Origin: Trichostrongylus colubriformis
Lineage: Eukaryota > Nematoda > Chromadorea > Rhabditida > Trichostrongylidae
Length of the DNA stretch: 64,000 bases
Assembly (NCBI GenBank): GCA_963978905.1
Contig: OZ022257.1
Span: forward strand, 30,271,274-30,335,273
Direction: 5' to 3'
The notes under the pieces were generated by a model. That model did not search any database. It was not told the DNA's origin and saw only the letters and a program-made list of their open reading frames with translations. Shown piece after piece: positions 10,711-22,700 of the stretch. The position numbers and the translations under genes are program-made. Position 1 is the first letter of the stretch, and every line of letters starts with the position of its first letter.

Positions 10711-13700
10711 TTATAGTTCTACCTTCTCTGCCTTTCCATCCGCATCATTTGGTGGCTTACTGTCTGTTTCGGTCTCACCCGTCGAGGCCCCTTTCTCCTT
10801 GACGTCTTCTTTTACAGCTTCTGGCGCCTCCGTTGTATCATTCACTGCTTGTTCAGTTCCCTGCGAATCCTTTCCTGTACCATCCTCTTCCTTGACTCCT
10901 TCCTTTTCACCCGCAGCACCTTCTTCTGCCGCTCCCTTTTTCTCTGCTTTATCACCTTTCTTCGTATCGTTCTTCGCCAGATCTTCTATATCTTTTAGCT
11001 TCGTTTTTTTCATCTTCTTCATGAACGAGTTCAGCTCGCGATCAAGCGATTTTATCTGAAAACGAATATTGTAGATATGCAAAATATCGTAAAAAGACAG
11101 CACAAGAAGTGCGATTTGGAAAATGGAAGACGTTTCATTACCCGTATCCCATAAAGAAATTACTGAAAAACACCAGTCTTTGAAAAGGATTTTACCAAGA
11201 CAGGGCTTTCGCGCCAGTAAATTTAGCTGTAAACCGATGAAAGTATCGCAGGGAATAGCTCTGATGGAGAAAGTGAAGGTCGATTACAAATAATTTTTTT
11301 GTAGACAAGCTTATCATCAACCATGCATCAATCTCACCTTAACAAGTACGTCACTCGTCAGTACTGCTGGTTCTTCATAAGGTTGCCTCTTTTCTTGTTC
11401 CGACTTCTTCTCTTCCAACCATGTCGTCAACCTCTCCAACTTTTTCGCAAACGCGTCAGCATCGGTCTAAAAAATGGCGTCACTGGTGATGACTAGGAGC
11501 TTTATATAGCGACTGGGGACAGATGTGGATAACAGAAGGTAACTGGACATAAATGAAGTCAGTAGCAGTAGCACTAACGAGCCAACTTTCCTTGAACACA
11601 TGAAAAGTAGAAAAACTATGTTATAACAAATGAAGATGATGTAAAAAGTAGTTGACTCCCAAGTTGTGGTTCTGAATCGAACAGTGAATCGTGACACGAA
11701 CAACCCGTACATGGAGCAAATCAACTGAATTACTAGACGTTTCACTAACCTTATTGAACAAGGACTTCTCGTCGTCACCTCCCATAGCAGCCATTACACG
11801 CGATGAATTCAACATCGACTCCAAATTCGCCATGGCGGTAGGAAGTTTCTGATAAAAGCATTCATACACGATTCATTGGAAAGAATTTCCTATACAAATT
11901 GAGCAGTTAGGAGATCTTGATATAATTAATCACGAAGGTGTATCATTAATACAGTGACGAGCGTGTTTTTACACTTGTCTCATGCGCGGGACCGCGCGGT
12001 TTTTACGCAAGCCCATGCGCGTGGTATGAAGTCCACCACACCAATATCTCTTTCAATGAGCTTATTCTCTGTTTTTCCTGTTGAAATTGCATACTAAGCT
12101 TTAATTTAGATACAGAGTCCGTGATTACGATGAGATTGGTGACAGACAGCTGCTAAAATTTGTTCTAGCTTGGTTTAGCTTTACTAGAGGTTTTGATATT
12201 ATAATAACTATTAAGTTCAATAACATCAAAACAAATCATTATCAACCCAATACATCCTCTTAGTTTCATCTTTTTTTATTACAGCAGTGTCAATTTATTC
12301 TTGCTCGAAATGTGCGCTTACTACCAATTACTCACTCGTAATTTAAAAATAACTCAGCTACTTGAAGCTGATTTTATGGACCACGGTTTTGATAACAACG
12401 TATATGTACGACGGACTCATAAAACCTCGATCTGGTAAATTCGGCAATTCGAGGAATAAGGAAGTAGGGGTGCTCAGCACGTAACAGTAGAAAAGGAACG
12501 AAACAAAACGGTGGAAGTCCAATTGGGAACCCAGGAGCCCCCTTCTCACGCCTTCTCTTTCGCTTCTCTCTGCGTCACTAGCCAGTAGCGTACCCTGCAG
12601 ATGACCGAGGGGCCAAATAACACGCGCACACTTTGTTCCGCCCTCGTGGGCAGCTCTCTTAGCAGATGAATGGCCCGCAGTGATGCGGGATCGTGATAAC
12701 ACTCCCAAGCCGCGCTTCATCAGTATGAATTCCGCCAAAATCACATCTGGAGTGAAATGTTTGCTTTCAGAGAACATGCGTTACCAATTCTGCCTACACT
12801 GCTCTCACCCAAAATGTAGTAAACAAAGACTAGCACATGGCACCCAAACTAATGCTTGCATTGAAAAATAAGCAATGGATATTCAATAAAACTCACTTGT
12901 GCTTCATCGATCCTTCTCTTAATTGGCCGTACCAGTGCCACCAAAATGGCATGATTTTTCGTAAAATCGCCGGTTTCCGTGTTTGGTGTCACTTCGTCTT
13001 CTAGCCACGTTCGTATACGCTTCGACTAAACCGATATCGTTAAATAGAGCTATAAGCATCAGCAAGTGGCAGGTGTTTATCCTCCTGTTAGAATTCCGCA
13101 TTGCGGCGAACGGCGCGCGAGATGGCAGTACTCGCAGGGAGCAGCGTAAGAAGAGCGGCGACCGTCTCCTACGCCTACTTTTATTCTCGCAGCGAAACAA
13201 AGAGATAACTACCAGAAGTTGGCGCGAGTGTAAATGGCCTTTTTCATTCACATTTCGCAATCTAATACTTTCCCATCATATGCTTATCCATGAAAACGCA
13301 TGGTGTATCCACTTCTACGATACTCTGTTCGGAAACACGCCGCCAACACGAAACGACGAGCCCCGCCATACGTGAAAACAGAAAACGGCCCGCGCTGCAC
13401 ACCCGCTCTATGATCTGCAGTAAAGCGAACGCGATTTTTTTCATTATTCAAAATGTTCTCGCTTAATTCAACCGATATGACTGTGAAACAAGTCCTTTTT
13501 CGATGTTCGTGAACCTTCAGTACTTAAAGAAATAAGAGGGATAAATAATAAAAAGAAAATACGACCCATTACTATATGGCAAATGGCATTAGAAAAAAAT
13601 GATAAACTACCTCCTCCATCATCTTGTTTCTTTCCTCTTCCGTGGAGTGCTTGATGTAATCCTGATCTTCAACTAGCTGACTCACTTCAAACGCGTAACC

Positions 13701-16700
13701 CTCTAGCTCATTCTCTGCTGCTGCACGTTCGCGAGCATGACGCTCACGCCTTTCGAACTCTTCGAGGCTTAATAAGCACATATTAGAACAATGATCAAAA
13801 ACATTGCACGGACGAGCTCATGCTTAGTAAGTAATTTGAGTGCTCAATGTTACGTTATAAAAAGGCAATAGTTCAAGGAGACTAGCACCCCGCCTTCCCA
13901 TATTAATCCAGATCCGAAGGCCGGAGGTGCCAATCATCGTTTCTACTGTTACTGTTTTGTAAATCCACCCATCAAGACGAAGCATTCGGCGTAAATCAAC
14001 CCCGGGAATCGCCACGTACTCTTCATGCACTCAGAATTGTAGCGACAGTTCAGTGCGATATGCCCTATACAATGACGTTTATCCAATGTAATGTCAGCAT
14101 TTCCATTCTATCAGGTGAGTTGCTAACAAATCATCGACCATAAAGGACCAAAACGCATGGCAGGTTTGTGTAGACGCCGATCCGAGAACAGATTTCGAAT
14201 TGAATGGGTGGGAGCTGCGCCAATTGTCAGTACTCTGTACTACACCACGCTATACCGCAAAGAATATAAAGCCTACGCACGTTTTGCATCTACACTGCAC
14301 TCTTTCTTCTGAAATTTGTACCTACCGCCGCCATGTCTGGGTACACGAAGTATGTAAGCAGAAAGTCGTAACTGAATGAACATCGGGGCGACTCAAAAGG
14401 TGACTCCTACTATACTGGGTATAACTCGAAGGAAAGAGCTCACATTTTTGTCGCATTGGCAACGTCATCACTACTCATCATGTGTGCCGTCGTATATTTC
14501 TCCGTTGTTTTTAATGTAACTCTCTCGACTTGCGGAACCTTCTTCTTTGCCTCTGCAGCTGCATCAGCGGAAGCATTTTTCTGAAGACAGCAATCATGAG
14601 CCAATTCACTGTTCCATCGCCCATTCTTATCAATTGACCCACACAAAACCAGCAAAACGGCTGTTCTTCAAAAGCCGAAAAAAGGGCAAAAACTTAAGAA
14701 GTTTCCCGGAGTATTAGCGTCAAACGTACTAACTGTAAGGTGAACAGATCATACCTTGCCTTGTTCTGCTCCACCGTCTGTCTTGGTCTTCTCTTCGGTT
14801 TCAGTTTTATTCTCATTAGAAGCCGCTGTTTCGCTTTCCTTTTTCTCAGTCTGCTCTTCTTTATCGCCACCACTCTGCTCGTCCATCTTATTCTCTGCAG
14901 CCTGCTCCACTTTCTCCTCTTCTTTCGCTGGCGGTTTCTCCATCTCAGGCTTCTCGTCAGTGGTTACGCTTTCAGCACCATCGTCGTCTTTCTTTTCTTC
15001 AGAATCAGTTGGTTCTCCTTCCTCGGTTTTCTTAGAGAAAAACCCAGTGATCGTGTTTGTAATAGCTGAAAGAATAAGTAGTAAAAAAATCTTCCCGAAT
15101 CCTGTTTCAGAAAATGGAAATCTCTGTTAGATCCATGAAGAAAACTATTCAAAATATTAGAAACACAAACTGAGCGAACACTGCTTTTGGGTTTTGACTT
15201 GCAGCGTAACGCAGCCATATTAAGACGTTTTTCACTGCGTGAGATGCACCTCGATGCGAGGGACTTGTCATGAATAACATTTTTTGGGTTACACGAATTC
15301 AGTTGATTTGAAAAGAGATGATTCAGTCTCATCCACCACTCTAGAGTGTGTGCCATTAGTACAGAAAATTCGCGTGGCCGCAAGTGGTGTGCAACGCGAT
15401 GGGTGCCAAAAGTACGGGATTAGTATGATCCTAACGCGATTACGATGTGGAACACAGCCATCGTTTCAAGACCCAACTACAACGGCACTCCTAGCTCACC
15501 CCATCTCGTCGGACGTCACGGAGCGAATTTTCTGAAAATACGTGAAATCGATCAGAACCATATCCTACCTTGTGAGCTCACTGCGGAATGTGCGGAATGG
15601 CTGGTAAAACGTTATAACTGTAACATGGCGCCGTGTGGCTCTGATTAGACTGTAGATACTACAGAGCTCGCTAGTAAAGGTGTGATCACTGGAACATCGT
15701 GAAGGGGTGAGCGGATTTCTCTTAAAGGAATCGTCCACGGAAAATGAGTTTTTTATTACCCATATATTTATGTTGTATTTGCCTAATGTTGGCCTCATGC
15801 AAAATTTCACGTGAAAAAATGTGAATCTGGCTGAGATACAGCACCACAAAGTGCGGTCTAGGTGGGCGGGGCCTCCGTGTAAAAGCCTCGTTCCGTCGTC
15901 CGCCGCCGTTGGGAAGGGAGAGTGGGACTGTTTACGTAACCTTCTGTTCTTACAATGCGTCTCCGACCACGGCGGACGACGGGACGAGGCTTTTACACGA
16001 GGCCCCGCCCACCTGGACCGCACTTTGTGGTGCTGTATCTCAGCCAGATTCACATTTTTTCGCGTGAAATTTTGCATGAGGCCAACATTAGGCAAATACA
16101 ACATAAACATATGGGTAACACAAAAACTCATTTTCCGTGGACGATTCCTTTAACCTGCATCCTGACATGAATCCTATTGTTTTCGTGGAAGAAAAAGAAC
16201 CGTGATAGTCGTAAGTTGTGTGTGGCGAGTGTTCCGGTGATTATCGTAGTCAATTCACGCATGAGTTGAACTGCTTCAGAAGGCGATTGATTTCCTACTG
16301 ATTTCAAGGTACTGGCCACGTAGCTGGTCTACTCATGTCAAGTATAAAGGTCAAGGAATAAATACAGATATTTGTTAAATTGAATATGTAAATTTCCAAT
16401 ATAAATATTGAAGCTGTGGTATCTTTCATAAAAAGGTTGTTCCAAAAGTCTTGTAGTATTTTTTTTCCAATCATCACTTTTTATTTTTTTTCGTCCAACA
16501 AATAACAATTAGGCAACAACGTATTGACCATTGTTATCGGCAACCCTCTGCCACTCTATAGGAAAATCGTTGATTCCCTTCTCCCAAACTCCGGGTTCTG
16601 AGAGTCGAAGAAGTCAGCGATCGCCTTCGCAAGCAAGTCATAATCAACGAATTTTCTCTTGGCCAGGAAGGATTCGAGAGGATGGATAAGGTGATAGCCA

Positions 16701-19700
16701 GAAGGGGCAATGTCTGGAGAGTATGGCGGGTGGGGCAGCACATCCCAGCCGAGCTCCTCTAACTTGGCCTGGGAACTTTTCGCGAAATGGGAGCGGGCGT
16801 CGTCATGAAGAAGGGTGACCGCGGACCTTTTCCGGCACTTTTCTCGAACAGCGACGGCGAGCTGCTGGAGCTGGTGGGTGCGTACGGTAGCGGTGACTGT
16901 CTCGCCTTGTACCAGCACCTCGCAGAAAAGCATTCCTTCCGCGTCCCAGAACCAGCACAGTCCCAAGCGTGGTTTGTCCTTCATGTCAATCTCGCCGTTG
17001 CTGAGGCTGATGAACCAGCGGCGCACGGTCACGTAGCTCACACATCCCTAGCCCAATGCAGCGCTGATGGAGTGGCAAGCTTCCGTCGTTTTGGTGCCGC
17101 GAGACCGCTCATTTTAGATGACACTGCGAGTTGGGTGGGTATGGGCATTGTAGCTCTCTCCACGGGATCTGGTGGGTCAATATATATTTTCCTAGGAAGC
17201 TTAGGGAACGTTCTACCATATTCCTGAACCGCCTAGATCTGTCTCGAAGTAAACAAGAGTTATCGGTGCCTTTGATAAAATTCTACAAGTTTTTGGAACA
17301 ACCTATAGTAGACCTGCCTCGAAGTGAACGAGAGTTACTGTTTTTTTTTTTTGGAAAAATACTACAAGACTTTTGGAACAACCTAATACAATTTCCTGAA
17401 AGTAGATAAGAGCTGTAGAAAACAGTAACTCACTACAGTCACAAGTCAATTACAGTAACAGTCCTAAACACGTTGACGCTCCCGCGCATCGCCGGATATA
17501 CCCTCGCAAACTCCCACATCAGGAAGTTGTGCATGGCCGAATATGTACATGGATGTCGCTCTCATCGACGGAGCTTTTCCTACTTCTGTGTCCATACAAA
17601 TTTTGTCTGCCACTTGGGTTTACGGAAGACATGCTAGTTGAAATCTTCAATTTCAACAAATTTATGGGTCTTCAAAAACACACAGTGGTAGTCCACAATT
17701 ATGAAAGCCAAACCTCCGTGGTTCCACTCATGATTCCACTCATAGGTTATTGAGTTACTTCTGCCAACTAGCATTTTGTATATCAACTTGCAGCATGTCA
17801 CATATTGTTCCATGTATCCAGAGGAACAGCGCATCATAGTTTTGTATAAACCAGGTGAGCTTCACGATCTAGCGTTTTTCGGGACATCAGTGAGAAGCGG
17901 GCTGTGTGCAAAATAGTATGGAAAAAAGTTGCTCAACGATGTGTTTGGCTACAACATGTGTTTGGCTACTGTATGAATCTGTAGATTTTGGATTTGTGCA
18001 GTTAGTGCTCATTTATAGCCCTCACTATTAATGTCTATCATAACAATAAGTTTAGATCTCCATGCTATAAGCTGTAAGCTTCCACAATCTTGTCTGTCAA
18101 GCCATCACATCATCTAGCCCTCCGTTGAAATACGATGGCATCCGGTGCTGACGACTGTAATAGGGAATATTACGCTCCCCTTCGACCCTTTATGAGTTCG
18201 ATGATTACGACAGGCGGTCAATATGGCCTCACAAAATTTTCATTTCTGCAAGTTGGCGCGCCGACAATGTCCTATTTATACATAGGTTGAGACCGTAGAA
18301 TTTCATCTCATATGAGGGCACACACTCAGTGGTATGGTCGATGGAGCTGTATTTAGTCTTTTGCAGAGGGCACACACTCAGTGGTATGGTCGATGGCGCT
18401 GTATTTAGTCTTTTGCACAAAACCGATACAATCAACATCGGTAGGTGGAGCATTCTCTTTACCACTCACTTGGACGTAACGAATTACTCCGAAAAAAGGT
18501 CGCCGATATGAGGAAATTACATTCGTGAAACGCCTCGACTCACATTCCACTACGCCTTGACTTTTGCGCCGGAGCACTGCCTCAGCTTTCTCGATCCGCA
18601 AAATTCCAGACAAATCCATTTGGAAAGCAACCTGAAATTATTGCTGGACACTGAGCTTTTGAATCTTGATATGCCCGTATCGAGACAAACCTTTACACCA
18701 ACAAACTCTGTCTCATCTGGTTTCAGTTTATCCTCCAGCGCTTTCCCTACACCAAATACCGAAACCGTTGTGAGATGCGAAACAAGGGAGTCGAATTCTC
18801 TAAAAGTTTCGCTCTCGTTTTAGTACTTTGATTACTTCGGAGATTGATACAAGTCAAATGAAATTTGTAAACTAGTACAGTAAGAAACATCATTACTGAT
18901 CAGTACAATTATCCAGAAAAATCATCACCATTGCTGGCAAAAACTTGGATGCGTATTCAACATGCTACACACGTTCAGCAATTACACATAATCGAGCAGA
19001 GGTTTTCACTGTTCCAGAGGGTATTTCGAGCAGGCAGAACATAACAACAAACATTTGAAAATCTTCTGCTCAACGATTCGACACCAGGACACTGACCACA
19101 CCGGCTCGGCGCTGGTTGCATGCGCCTAATGCTGATGATACGTAGTGTAAAAGCTACTTTGACACCTTGCGTGAATATTATCGCTGTTCAGGCAATCAGC
19201 GGAACCTGCCATTTACGCCACGTAACTAGGTGTATGCAGTAGATAGTTTGATTAGCTGTTCGCTTACATGCAGAGCAAAACATCCAAAACTGGCCATCCT
19301 ATACGTTATTATGTTTCATGCTGTTGCGAAACCACCGCCTTCCCTGCTTCCACATATGCAAACAGTTTAAACAGTAATGTAGGTCTTGTAAAAGTACGTG
19401 CAAAGATTCCGCGGATTAGTCACAGTCGAATTTCACGGATAAGAATGTTGGAAAAGCGAAAAGAGTTCACTAATGAACTTCACCAGCCAACCTTATCTGA
19501 TCATCGCTGAAATGTTTCAAATCCGCGTAATTAAGATCGAACGAGAAATCGTCAGTGTAGGAAGTGAAAGTGATTGTCTGAAAATTGTATAATTATTATT
19601 CAGGGAGTTCCCGCCATTTCGCACATCAATTATTTCCTCCATGCTTCAATCATGATTTTTTTCATGTTATCTATGTACCACTTCTACAGACCAATCTGCC

Positions 19701-22700
19701 CTTTATTCAAGAGAGGGAGGGATGAGGTTAGCCGGCGAACACGTTCACCACTAAAATTAGCCGGTAGTAGAGATAGTACCATCAACCTTGTTTTCAAGTA
19801 CTTGATTTCTTATTCTTTGGTACCACGCTAGCAGCCCCTTTCTGCTTTTATTTTTAGCGACATCGTTCCTACTTAGATCAACCACCTACCTTCTTTGTGG
19901 TTGGATATTTTCCCTTGAACTGGAACACCTGTCGTGTTATAGGCTTGTCAATGAACTCTCCATTGTCTTGCTTCTGCTTACTCACAAAGTTGACCTGCAA
20001 TATCGAATTTCATTACATGGTTGATTCCGCAAAGGATCCAATTTGTTGTTTTGAGAAATGGTTATAGAATAAAAGCAAGCACCTGGACTGGGAAAACCAC
20101 CAATTCTTCCACACCGAACGGTTTGACCTTGAAACCTTTGCTAAGATGAGCAGCCTGCAAACGGTCACAATCAATAAAATATTAAAAAGGACCACTCAAA
20201 TCATTCAACTTTGTCTGGTGGTGTCTACCTGGTAGAGGGCACCCATAGCAATAGCTTCATCAGTGTTCAGGAATCGACCGAGTTCCTTACTAAACAAAAA
20301 CGTTGAGCAATAGATATTTTAAGCTGAACCTTTGAAAAACTCAAAGCAGTCATCCTTTTTCAGACCGCCTACAATGCATTACGTCTCTGATTCATTGAAA
20401 TTTTGAGCACAAGCGTGAACTAGGTAGACATAGACAGTGCGGATTTTGCCGTTTATCTTTACCCGCGTTTCATTCATTGCATTAATTAATAGCCAGCCTA
20501 CCTGCCAATGAATTTCTGTATTTCTTCTTGTACCTTCGGAACACGGGTGCCGGCACCCATGAGGACTACTTGGTCAACCTAAACTGATAAATATGTCATA
20601 ACCTATATATAAACCAGGAACTTGATGGGTTTTACGGATGTTTGTTTTTCCGCCCGATTCTCGGTTTCACCAGAAAAACAAGCGGGAAAGGTCAACTCAA
20701 GTTTGAGCTGAGTAGAGCATGGTCTAAGATGGACAGAGCGCAGACGGACCATGTGGTGCGCCGCCTAAAGTTGGCGAGGCGTGCGCTGCATGGTCCTCTC
20801 ATATCAATGCCAAAATTCTGTAATTCGTCTCAAAATTGACAGGACATCGGCAGAAGGTGGACCAAGATGAGATCCGCGTATAGTCTGCAGCAGTTATCAT
20901 AACCTACCTATGAACCGTGAGTCTGGTGTGTTTGTTTGTACGAATATTTGTCTGTCCGCCCGATTCTCGGTTTCACCAGAAAAGCAAGCAGGAAAGGTCA
21001 GCTCAATTTTGAGCCGGGTGTGGCATGGTCTAACAAGGGAAGGTATTTTACTTCCTATGGAACTTTGAAATGAGACCCGGGGGGGGGGGGGGATCGATAG
21101 AGCTTCGAACGCTGATTATAACTGTGAAAACCAAAATTGCCAAATGGCATTCTGAAGCGAGTTACGAGGGGTCAAAGTTAGCCTGTGACTTGCCGGTGAC
21201 ATCTCAATGGCGAGGCGCTTCGTCATCAGCATGACTAGCACAGAGCCAGTACTAGCCTACGCGGATCAGTAGTAGTGCCCCGGTTCTGCAGGCGCATATC
21301 CGTTGGTTTGCTTCCCGCCGGTGCGGTTTTTCTTGCATTTTGTTTCATTGTCAGCAAGTGCTTTTCTTTCACTTCTAAACGTTTCCTTGTACGATATTCG
21401 TGCGTAGGGGGTCGAATCACCCCTTTGTGCAAATTTCCAGCCGGTCCAGTTTTTGGTCCAACTTCGTAAAATTAGGGGTGGCCAGGGGTTAAGTAGGAGT
21501 TTTTGAATTTCCTTCCACAAAAAATCCTGCAAGCTGAACAAGATGACCTAAACATACCTATCACACTTGCCCATCACACTAAACGCACGTAACAAGCACC
21601 AAATAAGAGCATTTGCTGGGCAAGAGTCAACGACTACTCTGTTAAACGGGTTGCCAGCCAATAGCCCATCAATTTTTCCGAGATTTGGTCAAATTCTCGA
21701 ATTGGCTGAAAACTTGTCCCATAGGGTGATTTGATCCCCTGAACACGAAAATCACACTGAATTTGCGTGAAAACGTATCGCTCGCGCGTTATGGGCTCCC
21801 AAGCATACCATGAAATGGTATTACTCTTTTTTTCAGGAAAACCTTCATGACTTCATTCAGGTAATTGACATTTGACAGATTCTGATTACAGATTTGAGAT
21901 CAGCATTTGAAAAGCGCGTACAGTGGTATGTGTCTCATTGCAAATGGCCAATTTGACAAACCGTCTGATGGCAAAGTGCCTCGCCAATGAGGTGTCACAG
22001 GCAAACTTTGATCCCTCGTAACTCGCTTCAGGATGCCATTTGGCAATTTTGGTTTTCAGTTATAATCAGCGTTCAAAGCTCTATCGATCCCCCCGGGTCT
22101 CATTTCAAAGTTCCATGGGAAGTAAAATACCTTCCCTTGCAAGATGTACAGAGTTCACACGGACCGTGTGGTACTCCGCTCAGTAGGCGGGGCCTGCGCT
22201 GCAATGGCCCGGTCAATGCCAAATCCTGTTATTCGCCTCAAAATTGCTCGCGCATCGGGAGGTGGATCAGGATGAGATCCGGGTATATGTAGCAGTTGAG
22301 GGAAACTCATCTTCCATGGGCGGAGCGTGCTCCAAGTAGGCGGTGCTATCCAGAAACGTTCATAACCCGGCTCCAGAGCAGTCTAGAGACTGAGGGAAAA
22401 TCGTGGAAGTCAGCAAGATCTACGCCGTATTCAGCATATTCGAAGTGTGTGGCGACCCGCTCAAAGTGGGCTGAGCAATCGAAATCTATTCACTCATGAA
22501 ATATCGTAATTCTTTTCTAGAGCGGTCTGTAGCCAAGTAAAAGCCGAAGTAATATGCAACAGCTCAAATGGCAATAATCATGCCAAATGATCACGAGAGG
22601 AGCCTTCGCCACGATGTTGACTGAAAATATAGCTATGATGGACCTTAGTCGTGAAGATTGTAAATAGACCACCCCAGCAGCACAAACGTTAAACCTAAGG

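Noticed and set aside
10799..11059. Plus-strand Ser/Phe-rich open frame
   Set aside because: Antisense shadow of the last HYOU1 exon, which has splice and family support.
14740..15130. Two long plus-strand open frames
   Set aside because: They lie exactly opposite the Glu/Lys-rich acidic-loop exon of HYOU1; Leu/Phe/Ser-rich frames are the expected antisense shadow of such sequence.
15565..16131. 188-residue minus-strand open frame
   Set aside because: Spans the palindromic fold-back element; the palindrome produces mirror frames on both strands without coding meaning.
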